Shown here piece after piece: positions 32,669 to 40,378 of a stretch of 64,000 nucleotides of DNA. Position 1 is the first letter of the stretch, and every line of letters begins with the position of its first letter. Source of the stretch: Kribbella rubisoli (GTDB taxonomy: Bacteria > Actinomycetota > Actinomycetes > Propionibacteriales > Kribbellaceae); the NCBI RefSeq assembly GCF_004217145.1, contig NZ_SHKR01000018.1, positions 186,001 through 250,000 on the forward strand, in the 5' to 3' direction. Below the pieces are notes generated by a model, which saw nothing but the letters and a program-made list of their open reading frames with translations, was not told the DNA's origin and did not search any database. The position numbers and the translations under genes are program-made.

Positions 32669-33814
32669 ATGAGCGAGGTCCTGGAAGGTCACACCGCCGA
32701 TGGCCGCCGCGTGCGGGTGCGGTACTCCGCCGACGGCATCGAGGAGATCACCGACCACCCGGCCGCGCCCGACCTCCTGCTGCTTCCCGGTCTGATCGAC
32801 ATCCAGCTCAACGGGTACGGCGGCCTGGACGTCAACGATCCTTCACGCCCGGCGAGTGACTTGTCCGACCTGGTCCGCGCCCTGTGGCGACAGGGCGTCA
32901 CAACGGTCTACCCCACGATCATCTCGGCAGACGACGCCACCACAACCGCGCTCATCACCCGTGCGACGGCGGCTCGAGCATCCGACCCGGTCGTGGCGTA
33001 CGGCGTACCCGGGCTGCATCTGGAGGGCCCGTACATCTCGAGCGCCGAGGGTGCCCGCGGTGCACACGATCCGGCGGTCATCCGCGACCCCGACCCGGAC
33101 GAGTTCGACCGCTGGCAGAAGGCCGCAGCCGGCGCTATCGCCATCACGACCCTCGCCCCGGAACGGAAAGGCGCCATCGAGTTCACTCGGCGTCTCGCGG
33201 ACGGTGTGGTGGTGTCGGTCGGGCATTCGCTTGCGACCGCTGACGAGGTTCACGCTTTCGCGGCCGCGGGTGGGCGGCTCTCGACGCACCTCGGGAACGG
33301 CTTGCCCGCGCAGATCGACCGGCACGGCAACCCGATCTGGGCGCAGCTGAACGAGGATGCGCTGACCGCCGGGCTGATTGCCGACGGCCATCATCTTCCG
33401 GCCGACACGTTCGCCGCCCTTGTTCGCGCCAAGGGCCCCGCCCGCTGCGTACTCACCAGCGACGCCGCCGCCCTCGCCGGATGCACCCCCGGCGACTACA
33501 AGACGGCAGTCGGCGGCGCAGTCACCGTTGGCCCCGACGGCAGCCTCCGCCTGCAAGGTACGCCGTACCTGGCAGGCAGCGGCGCCTCCCTCCTCGACTG
33601 CCTCCGCTGGTCCACCGGCCGGGGCGGTCTCCCCCTCGACACCGCCGTCACGATGGCCACCACCACTCCCGCCAACCTCCTCGGCCTGACCGACCGCGGC
33701 CGTCTCGAGGTAGGCGCCCGAGCCGACCTCATTCAACTGACCCGCACCCCCGAGGGCGGTATCGGCGACCTCGTCACGATCGTCGTCAACGGCATCACTC
33801 GGACCGACGTTTGA
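32669..33814 (+). CDS. nagA: N-acetylglucosamine-6-phosphate deacetylase-like protein
   Basis: A 381-residue amidohydrolase of the NagA family. DIQLNGYGG opens the barrel; HLEGPYIS supplies the metal ligand E119, GHSLA H186, STHLGNG H207, IADGHH the substrate histidine, and LTSDA the catalytic D265. It deacetylates an N-acetyl-hexosamine-6-phosphate in the cytoplasm. THLGNG replaces the common THLFNAM, so it belongs to a divergent subgroup. The ATG at 32669 lies eight bases after GAGGAGGAA. No sugar kinase is encoded beside it, so phosphorylation must come from elsewhere. Confidence 0.87.
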   Translation: MSEVLEGHTADGRRVRVRYSADGIEEITDHPAAPDLLLLPGLIDIQLNGYGGLDVNDPSRPASDLSDLVRALWRQGVTTVYPTIISADDATTTALITRATAARASDPVVAYGVPGLHLEGPYISSAEGARGAHDPAVIRDPDPDEFDRWQKAAAGAIAITTLAPERKGAIEFTRRLADGVVVSVGHSLATADEVHAFAAAGGRLSTHLGNGLPAQIDRHGNPIWAQLNEDALTAGLIADGHHLPADTFAALVRAKGPARCVLTSDAAALAGCTPGDYKTAVGGAVTVGPDGSLRLQGTPYLAGSGASLLDCLRWSTGRGGLPLDTAVTMATTTPANLLGLTDRGRLEVGARADLIQLTRTPEGGIGDLVTIVVNGITRTDV

Positions 33815-33936
33815 CCAGACCTCACAACCGCTTGCCTGAGGCAACAGTCAGGTGCTCAATCTTGCCGTCTGCACGTACCTGCAAAGCGGGGTTCGGTGCT
33901 TGCCGGTGAACCTGGTCTTCCCGTATAAGAAACGGG

Positions 33937-35205
33937 ATGACAGCGATCCGGCTCGACGGGGTGTCCAAGGTGTTCGAGGGTGAACACCTGGCCGTGGACG
34001 AGCTGTCCCTCGACATCGCCGACGGCGAGTTCATGGTGCTGCTCGGGCCGTCGGGGTGCGGGAAGACGACGCTGCTGCGGATGATCGCCGGGCTCGAGCG
34101 GGTGACGGCCGGCGAGGTCTGGTTCGGCCGGACCAACGGAACCCGCTTGCCGCCGAAGGATCGCCAGGTGGCGATGGTCTTCCAGACCGGCGCGCTCTAC
34201 CCCAACCGGACGGTCCGCGAGAACATCATGTTCCCGCTCCAGATCGCCGGCCATGGCGACGACGACGCGAGCTCGACCGCCGCCGGCCTGGCGCAGATCC
34301 TCAGCATCGGGTCGGTGCTCGACCGGATGCCGCGGACGCTCTCCGGCGGGCAGCGTCAGCGCGTCGCGATCGGACGCGCGCTCGTACGCCGGCCGAACGT
34401 GTTCCTGCTGGACGAGCCGCTGTCGAACCTCGACACCACGATGCGGACCGAGCTGCGCCAGGAGATCGGCGCGATGACGCGGGACCTGAACGTCACCACG
34501 CTGTATGTGACCCACGACCAGGTCGAGGCGCTCACGCTGGCCGACCGGATCGCGGTCATGCGCGACGGCCGGATCGAGGACGTCGGCACCCCGGCGCAGG
34601 TCTACAACGACCCCGCGACCGCATTCGTCGCCGGCTTCCTCGGCGCCCCGAGGATCAACCTGCTGTCCGCGACCGTCCGCGTCACCGCACACCATCGGGT
34701 CGCGCTCGACTTCGGCACCCAGTCCATCGCCCTGCCCCCGCCCGACCGCCGCTCGCTGATCCTGCGCCACCACGACGGCGCCCAGGTCATCGTCGGCGCC
34801 CGCTCGAACGCCTTCCGCATCATCACGAACGAGGACGTCGCGAACCAGCTCTCCGGGACGTTGCGCGCGTTCGAGTTCCACGGGCAGCAATCCATCGCGT
34901 TCGTCGAGTGCGGGATCGAGGCAGTCAACCCCGACCAGGTCGGCCAGGCGAGACCGATGCACGCCGTCCCCCATCGGGACGCGCCCGCGTCGGCGCTGAC
35001 CCGGGTCCTGTCCCGAATCCGGTCTGCCCGCACAGCCGCCCCGGCAGAACTCGCCCCTCCCACTCACCGCCGCGCCGACCTGGTCATCGAACTCCCCGCC
35101 GACGCCGACCTGAAACGCGGCTCGCGCATCCACCTGGCCCTCGACACCACCCGAATCCATGTCTTCGACCAAACCGGCCGCCGCGTAGACCGCATCACCC
35201 GCTAG
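33937..35205 (+). CDS. MsiK/UgpC-type ABC transporter ATPase
   Basis: A 422-residue ATPase. Walker A is GPSGCGKTT (38-46), the Q-loop FQTGALYP, the signature TLSGGQRQRVAIGRAL, Walker B VFLLDEPLSNLD and the switch VTHDQVEAL. A C-terminal regulatory TOBE-like domain begins around 235, is longer than usual and ends in a Pro/Arg-rich linker and a last beta segment. This type energises CUT1 sugar importers and often serves several of them. No permease is adjacent; the CUT1 permeases at 60-62 kb lack an ATPase and could use it. Confidence 0.87.
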   Translation: MTAIRLDGVSKVFEGEHLAVDELSLDIADGEFMVLLGPSGCGKTTLLRMIAGLERVTAGEVWFGRTNGTRLPPKDRQVAMVFQTGALYPNRTVRENIMFPLQIAGHGDDDASSTAAGLAQILSIGSVLDRMPRTLSGGQRQRVAIGRALVRRPNVFLLDEPLSNLDTTMRTELRQEIGAMTRDLNVTTLYVTHDQVEALTLADRIAVMRDGRIEDVGTPAQVYNDPATAFVAGFLGAPRINLLSATVRVTAHHRVALDFGTQSIALPPPDRRSLILRHHDGAQVIVGARSNAFRIITNEDVANQLSGTLRAFEFHGQQSIAFVECGIEAVNPDQVGQARPMHAVPHRDAPASALTRVLSRIRSARTAAPAELAPPTHRRADLVIELPADADLKRGSRIHLALDTTRIHVFDQTGRRVDRITR

Positions 35206-35318
35206 CTTCACCCTCCTCAGGCCGAGCTCACGCCGCCGGCGCGGTATGGCGACGCGCCCGCCGTACGCGAAGACCACCGCAGTACGGGGTGCTGCGGTGA
35301 TGACGGCCCGGGACACAC

Positions 35319-35396
35319 GAGGGGTTAACCCCTTGAGTTGTCGGTTCTCCCGCTTCACACGAGGGGAGAACCGACAACGCCGGGGGTTGACCCCTC
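35319..35396. repeat. Long imperfect hairpin between convergent genes
   Basis: The inner stem is a perfect 15-bp inverted repeat (35337-35351 with 35364-35378; GTTGTCGGTTCTCCC) around a 12-base loop. Outer arms GAGGGGTTAACCCC (35319-35332) and 35381-35396 (ending TTGACCCCTC) can pair as well. The copy ACACGAGGGG occurs both before the left arm and inside the loop. It lies between the ATPase gene and the convergent SDR gene. It could be a bidirectional terminator or a member of a dispersed palindromic repeat family. Confidence 0.7.
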
Positions 35397-35447
35397 AGAT
35401 GGCCGTGGTCTCGGCCGGCGCCAGCGTCCCTGCCTGTTGGACAGCGG

Positions 35448-36218
35448 CTAGTGGAGGGTGTAGCCGCCGTCGATGACCACGACTGAGCCGGTCATGAAGC
35501 TGGAGGCGTCCGAGGCGAGGAAGACGACCGTCGGCGCGATCTCCTCGGGTGCGGCGTAGCGCTGCATCGGGGCGTCGTCGATCCAGCGGGCCTTGAACTG
35601 GGGCTCGTCGACCGGCGCCATTTCGGTCTTCACGTAACCGGGCGCGACGGCGTTCACGCGGATGTTCAACGGCGCCCACTCGGCGGCGAGTGACTTGGTC
35701 AGTTGATGGACCGCGGCCTTCGACGCGTTGTACGCCGGTTGCCACTGCGGGCGGTTCACGATCTGCGCGGAGATCGAGCCGATGTTGACGATCGTGCCGC
35801 CGCCGACGGTGGTGAAGTGGCGCGCGGCCGTCTGGCTGAGCTTCCACAGGCCGTCGACGTTCGTCGAGAACACCTCGTCCCATTCCTCGTCCGGGATGTC
35901 GAGCGACGGCCGATGCACGCAGGCGCCGGCGTTGTTCACCAGGATGTCCAAGCGACCGGTCGCCTCCAGCGCAGCCTCGACCGCGGCCTGACCGGACGCG
36001 CGGTCGTTCACCTCGAGACCGACGCCGATCACCGTCCGCCCGGTCGCCTCGGCCAGCCGCGCGGCCGCCTCCTTGGACGCCGCGGCATCGCGCGCCCCGA
36101 TCACCACATCGGCGCCGGCCTCGGCCAATCCGGTGGCGAACGCGAGCCCGAGGCCGCGATAACCGCCAGTCACCAACGCCGTCCGCCCGGCCAACGAGAA
36201 CTTGTCAAGAACGCTCAT
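35448..36218 (-). CDS. SDR family oxidoreductase
   Basis: A 256-residue classical SDR. The cofactor motif is TGGYRGLGLA, the NNAG motif is intact (ILVNNAGACVH), the catalytic Ser is in NIGSIS, and YNASKAAV carries the Tyr and Lys. The C-terminus MTGSVVVIDGGYTLH is typical. Gluconate 5-dehydrogenase and 3-oxoacyl-ACP reductases look similar; the substrate is open. The ATG at 36218 has GGGAGAA upstream. It overlaps the end of the LysR gene by 14 bp on the same strand. Confidence 0.9.
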   Translation of the reverse strand: MSVLDKFSLAGRTALVTGGYRGLGLAFATGLAEAGADVVIGARDAAASKEAAARLAEATGRTVIGVGLEVNDRASGQAAVEAALEATGRLDILVNNAGACVHRPSLDIPDEEWDEVFSTNVDGLWKLSQTAARHFTTVGGGTIVNIGSISAQIVNRPQWQPAYNASKAAVHQLTKSLAAEWAPLNIRVNAVAPGYVKTEMAPVDEPQFKARWIDDAPMQRYAAPEEIAPTVVFLASDASSFMTGSVVVIDGGYTLH

Positions 36219-37068
36219 CGGGCCATTCTCCCTGGTACGCGGTGGACGCAAGCTGAACAAAAGACTTCACGAGCGGATTGGTCTCCCCCTTCTTCCAGCA
36301 CGTCACGACCCGGCTCGGCGGCAGATCCAGAATCGGTACGACGGTGAGCTCGCCAGGCGGGTTGTGCCCTAGCGGACTCAACCCAACCGTGCCGTTCCAC
36401 AGCACAGCCTGCAGACATTCCTGCACCGACCGCACGACCGGCCCCTTCCGATGCTGACCACCGTTCCAGTACGACTGCCAGATCGGATCGGTGTCCGCCG
36501 GGAACTGGAACCACCGTCGATCCGCCAGATCCGCAAGTTTCAACTCATCGCGTTGAGCCAACGGATCATCGGCCCGCAGTACGGCGCCGACCGGATCGGC
36601 CCGCAGCTCGTGCACGGTCAATCCCGTCTCGTCGAACGGCGCGCGGGTCAGCGCCACGTCGACGAGCCCGGCCCGAAGACCGCACGTCGGATCGGTCAGA
36701 TCAGCCTCGCGAATACGGACCTCGAGACCGGGATGCTGCTGCCGGGACGCCGCCGCCAACCGCGTCGCGCCCGGATCGGTGCTGTCCCCCAGCATGCCGA
36801 TCGTGAAGCTGACCGCGCCGCGTACCCGCGCCTTTAGCTGATCGGCCTGCTCCAGCAGGGTCCTTGCCTCCTCCAGCAGTACGACGCCTGCCGGCGTGAG
36901 CGCGACCCCCGCCGCGGAGCGGTCGAACAGCGTGGCGCCGAGCTCTCGCTCCAACTGCTTGATCGCCCGGCTCAGTGGCGGCTGACTCATCTGCAGCCGC
37001 ACCGCTGCCCGGCCGAAGTGGAGTTCCTCGGCAACGGCGACGAAGTACCGCAGGGTGCGCAGCTCCAT
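36205..37068 (-). CDS. LysR-family transcriptional regulator
   Basis: A 287-residue LysR regulator. The helix-turn-helix is MELRTLRYFVAVAEELHFGR...QPPLSRAIKQLE, and LTPAGVVLLEEA closes the DNA-binding domain. The effector domain covers about 90-285. The ATG at 37068 was chosen because it begins the canonical MELRxLRYF. It is translationally linked to the SDR gene downstream and divergent from the MBL-fold gene, so either may be its target. Confidence 0.92.
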   Translation of the reverse strand: MELRTLRYFVAVAEELHFGRAAVRLQMSQPPLSRAIKQLERELGATLFDRSAAGVALTPAGVVLLEEARTLLEQADQLKARVRGAVSFTIGMLGDSTDPGATRLAAASRQQHPGLEVRIREADLTDPTCGLRAGLVDVALTRAPFDETGLTVHELRADPVGAVLRADDPLAQRDELKLADLADRRWFQFPADTDPIWQSYWNGGQHRKGPVVRSVQECLQAVLWNGTVGLSPLGHNPPGELTVVPILDLPPSRVVTCWKKGETNPLVKSFVQLASTAYQGEWPDERS

Positions 37069-37150
37069 GACCAGCGACGATACCCGCACGGTATCGCCGC
37101 AAGCGGATCGGTCTTGGACAGCGCCACGGCGCAGGCGGTGGGATCGGAAC

Positions 37151-38035
37151 ATGACCGATGTACTGCTGCCCGACCCCGCCGTCAGCGTTGCCGACGCCCT
37201 GGAACTCGCGCCCGACCTGCTCGTGATCCCGAACAAGCAGGTCGACCTCGTGCCGAACATCGGCATCATCGGCGGCACCGATGCCGTCCTGGTCGTCGAC
37301 ACGGGCATCGGCATCGCCAACGCCTCGGAGGTGTTGGCCTTGGCGACCGAGGTGGCGCGCGGCCGGCGGCTGTACCTCACCACGACCCACTTCCACCCCG
37401 AGCACGCGTTCGGCGCACAGGTCTTCGCGGGGCATGCGACGTACCTGGTCAACCGCGCACAGGCGGACGACCTGGAGGCCAAGGGCACCGGCTACCTGGA
37501 GATGTTCCGCGGCTTCGGCGGCTCGATCGCCGAGCGGCTCGAGAACGTCGAGATCCCCACGCCTGACGAGGTGTACGGCGACGTGCACGACCTCGATCTC
37601 GGCGGACGGATCGTCGAGCTGCGCGCCACCGGTCGCGGGCACACCAAGGGCGATCAGGTCATCCAGGTGCCGGACGCCGGCGTGCTGTTCACCGGCGATC
37701 TTGCCGAGACGGGACAGTTCGCGATCTTCCCGTGGTTCCCGCCGTACGACGTGGATGTCTCCGGCGTCGGCTGGTTGTCCGTGATGGATCGGCTGACCGC
37801 CACCGCGCCGAAGATCGTCGTACCGGGTCATGGCGAGCTCGGCGGCCCGGAGATCCTCACCACCGTCGCCGACTACCTCCGCGAACTCCGCGACGAGACC
37901 TGGCGCCGACGGGACTCCGCGATGAACGAGTCCGACCTCCGCACCGAGGTCAAGGCCGTCCTCATCGAGCGTCACCCCGAATGGTCCGGCCAGGACTGGA
38001 TCGAGCACGGCATCAACTGCCTCTGCACCGAGTAG
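37151..38035 (+). CDS. MBL-fold metallo-hydrolase
   Basis: A 294-residue metallo-beta-lactamase fold protein. The metal motif is THFHPEH (H80, H82, E84, H85), in which Glu replaces the usual Asp of HxHxDH. Further ligands are in GRGHTKGD, FTGDLAE and VPGHGE. GIIGGTDAVLVVDTG is the common first strand pair. It is cytoplasmic by sequence. Substrate unknown; divergent from a LysR gene that may regulate it. Confidence 0.88.
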   Translation: MTDVLLPDPAVSVADALELAPDLLVIPNKQVDLVPNIGIIGGTDAVLVVDTGIGIANASEVLALATEVARGRRLYLTTTHFHPEHAFGAQVFAGHATYLVNRAQADDLEAKGTGYLEMFRGFGGSIAERLENVEIPTPDEVYGDVHDLDLGGRIVELRATGRGHTKGDQVIQVPDAGVLFTGDLAETGQFAIFPWFPPYDVDVSGVGWLSVMDRLTATAPKIVVPGHGELGGPEILTTVADYLRELRDETWRRRDSAMNESDLRTEVKAVLIERHPEWSGQDWIEHGINCLCTE

Positions 38036-38036
38036 C

Positions 38037-38378
38037 TCAATACCGCGCCATGTCCTCGAGCGGACGGAGGTCGTTGCCGCGGCTCGTTGTGGTGACGGTG
38101 CCGGCGGTGATTTCGTCGACCTCGTGCCAGGGCAGGTACCAGACGCCGCCCAGTCGCGCGTGGACCAGGCGCCTCAGCAACTCTGGTCCGACATGGCGCT
38201 CGTAGCCGAACAGCCGGGTGGACCGGTTCTCGACCACGATCAGGCCGTCGACCCGCAACGCCCGCTGCATCGACACCAGCAGCGGCCCGTCCTGCACCAG
38301 GCGCACATCCGCGACGCCGCCCAGCTCGTTGCCGTCAGCATCGATCACCCGGTGGCCGAGCAGCTCATTCAGTCGCAT
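38037..38378 (-). CDS. PRC-barrel-type protein (second of pair)
   Basis: A 113-residue protein with a PRC-barrel-like beta fold: LLGHRVIDADGNELGGVADVRLV, a variable loop, then VDGLIVV and LPWHEVDEI. PRC barrels occur in ribosome maturation factors and as regulatory modules. It overlaps the upstream PRC gene by 14 bp and is last in the operon with the NRAMP-like transporter, so a role in that transporter's regulation is plausible. Confidence 0.75.
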   Translation of the reverse strand: MRLNELLGHRVIDADGNELGGVADVRLVQDGPLLVSMQRALRVDGLIVVENRSTRLFGYERHVGPELLRRLVHARLGGVWYLPWHEVDEITAGTVTTTSRGNDLRPLEDMARY

Positions 38379-38658
38379 CGCCGGCTCCGGGGATCTTGTC
38401 GATGATGTGGTGCTCGATCCAGTTGTCGTAGTAATCCAGGTCGAGGCCGTCAGTCGAGATCGTCACCGCCGATTCGACCTCGGCGATCCGCCCCGCCGGG
38501 ATCTCCACCCGGCCGGAGATCAACGCCGCCACCACCGGCGGGTCGGCGTCGAGGTCGAGCTCGACGTCGTCGACCTTGCCGACCAGATGACCGTCGGCCC
38601 GGTCGATCAGCTGCCGGTCGAGCAGATGCAACTGCGCGTGAAGGACTCGTCCCGACAT
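38365..38658 (-). CDS. PRC-barrel-type protein (first of pair)
   Basis: A 97-residue protein with the PRC-barrel pattern LHLLDRQLIDRADGHLVGKVDDVELDL followed by VVAALISG and IPAGRIAEVESAVTIS. It is highly acidic in the C-terminal half (LDLDYYDNWIEHHIIDKIPG). The ATG at 38658 lies seven bases after GGAG and two bases after the NRAMP stop, so it belongs to that operon. Confidence 0.75.
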   Translation of the reverse strand: MSGRVLHAQLHLLDRQLIDRADGHLVGKVDDVELDLDADPPVVAALISGRVEIPAGRIAEVESAVTISTDGLDLDYYDNWIEHHIIDKIPGAGDATE

Positions 38659-38660
38659 GA

Positions 38661-39890
38661 TCAAGCTCCTGCCTTGGTGATGATCATCAGCGGTATCGCG
38701 GCCACCGACGCAATCGTCAGCAGCGCCAGATAGAACAGCCCGACGGCGTTACGAACAGGACCGTTCGTCTCCCGCCCGACGTAGTCGGGATCGTTCGCGA
38801 CGATCAGGATCGGCAGGTACGTCAACGGCAACGCCATCGCGGCGAACACCACGGAGTACTCCGTCACCTTCACCGGGTCGACCGCCGTCAACAGGGTCAG
38901 CACCGCCAGCACCAGGCACACGATGATGACCACGTGGAACCGCGACGCCTCCCGCGGCCGGACGAACTTCCCCCACTGCCAGCCGCGGTACTGCGCGATC
39001 GTGTACCCGCACGACAGCGCGGTCTCGAGCGCCGCGCCGAACGTCGCCGCGAACATCCCGATCAGCACGACCGCCAACCCGATCTTGCCGAAGGCAACGA
39101 CCACCGGCAGCGCCACCTGCCCCAGCGTGCCGACCTGGATCCCGGCCGGCAGGAACAGCACGGCCGCGCACCCCATGATCGACAGCGACAGCAGTCCACC
39201 GAGCGGGAACCCGATGAACACGTTGGTCCGCTCGGTCCCCAGGTCGCGGCGCGTCCACTTCTCCTCAACCCCTCCGGAGGAGAAGAAGAACACCTCGTAC
39301 GGCGTCATCGCGGCGCCGAACAACGCGATCCCGTAGTACGCGTACGTCGCCCAGCCCTCGTGCCCGATCGGATGCAGCTGTGTTGCCTGGTGCAACAACT
39401 GCCCCCAGTCCGGACCGAGCTTGAACAGCGCGACCGCGAACACGATCAGCAGCAACCCGAGCAACCCGAAGGCCTGCTCCAGCCGGGAGAACTTGACCCG
39501 CCAGATCACCAGCCATACCGCGAGCGCCGCCAGCGGCATCCACAACAGATAGCTGACCCCGCTCGCCAGCTCGAACGCGAGCGCCACACCGCCGATCTCG
39601 GCGATCAACGTCAGCAGCGTCACCAGGAACGACGCCACCAACGCGAGCAACCCCGTCCGCGGTCCGAGCCGCTCGCGGATCAGGTCGAACACCGGCCGTC
39701 CGGACATCGCCACGACCCGGCCGGACATCTCGGCGTACAAGCAGATCCCGATCACGCCGACCAGGACGATCCAGGCCAGGTGCATCCCGAATCGCGCGCC
39801 CACCAGTGCGTTGGTGACCAGGTCGCCGATGTCGACGAACCCGCCGATCGCGGTCAGGATCCCGAGCGTGACACCGAGCAGCTTCTTCAT
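38661..39890 (-). CDS. Divergent NRAMP-family metal transporter
   Basis: A 409-residue membrane protein with about 11 spans. Helix 1 reads AIGGFVDIGDLVTN where classical NRAMP proteins have DPGN, so the second ligand Asn is Asp. Helix 6 reads FGAAMTPYEVFFFSSG where classical members have MPHN, so the metal-selective Met is absent and an acidic Glu is gained. This suggests altered ion selectivity, for example Mg2+ or another hard cation, as in NRAMP-related magnesium transporters. Its ATG overlaps the lipoprotein stop by four bases; two PRC-barrel genes follow. Confidence 0.8.
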   Translation of the reverse strand: MKKLLGVTLGILTAIGGFVDIGDLVTNALVGARFGMHLAWIVLVGVIGICLYAEMSGRVVAMSGRPVFDLIRERLGPRTGLLALVASFLVTLLTLIAEIGGVALAFELASGVSYLLWMPLAALAVWLVIWRVKFSRLEQAFGLLGLLLIVFAVALFKLGPDWGQLLHQATQLHPIGHEGWATYAYYGIALFGAAMTPYEVFFFSSGGVEEKWTRRDLGTERTNVFIGFPLGGLLSLSIMGCAAVLFLPAGIQVGTLGQVALPVVVAFGKIGLAVVLIGMFAATFGAALETALSCGYTIAQYRGWQWGKFVRPREASRFHVVIIVCLVLAVLTLLTAVDPVKVTEYSVVFAAMALPLTYLPILIVANDPDYVGRETNGPVRNAVGLFYLALLTIASVAAIPLMIITKAGA

Positions 39891-40318
39891 TTCGCCAGCT
39901 CCCCGACCTGATCGAGGTCCTCGCCGGACAGTTGAAGTGCTGCGAGTTGCCGTTCGGCCGCGGCCAGGTCGCTGTTCCCGAGCGCGATGCGGACCGCCGT
40001 CACCGCGGCCACCGCGTCGTCGAGCGTCGAGTTGACCTGTTCGTACAACCTCGCCGACTGCTCGGTCGACGGCTGCTGGGTCGAGAACGAGTCGGCCGTC
40101 GTCCCGAGACTCTTCTCAGCGTCATCGACCATCCGGCGGGCCGGCTGAATCCAAAGCCGGTGCGCCTGCAGCTGCTCGACGACCAGGCGGGTCGTGTTCA
40201 CGTCCGAGGCCGCGGTACGCGCTGTCTGTGCAGCGTTGTCCCGGAGCTTCTGGTCGGGATCACCACATCCGGCCAGAAGTACGGCCGCCAGCACTCCGAC
40301 TGCCATCCACCGCAGCAC
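39887..40318 (-). CDS. Small lipoprotein in the NRAMP operon
   Basis: A 143-residue exported protein with lipobox LLAGC (lipidated Cys18). The mature part is mainly helical and rich in Ala, Gln and Asp, with coiled-coil-like stretches. No named family is recognised. It begins the operon lipoprotein, NRAMP-like transporter, PRC-barrel, PRC-barrel, with a 4-base overlap to the transporter. It may be an accessory envelope component. Confidence 0.75.
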   Translation of the reverse strand: MLRWMAVGVLAAVLLAGCGDPDQKLRDNAAQTARTAASDVNTTRLVVEQLQAHRLWIQPARRMVDDAEKSLGTTADSFSTQQPSTEQSARLYEQVNSTLDDAVAAVTAVRIALGNSDLAAAERQLAALQLSGEDLDQVGELAK

Positions 40319-40378
40319 GCGTCACCATCCGAGGCCCGATAGTCGTACGACGCACCTGTACCCGGCGTCACACCTGGT

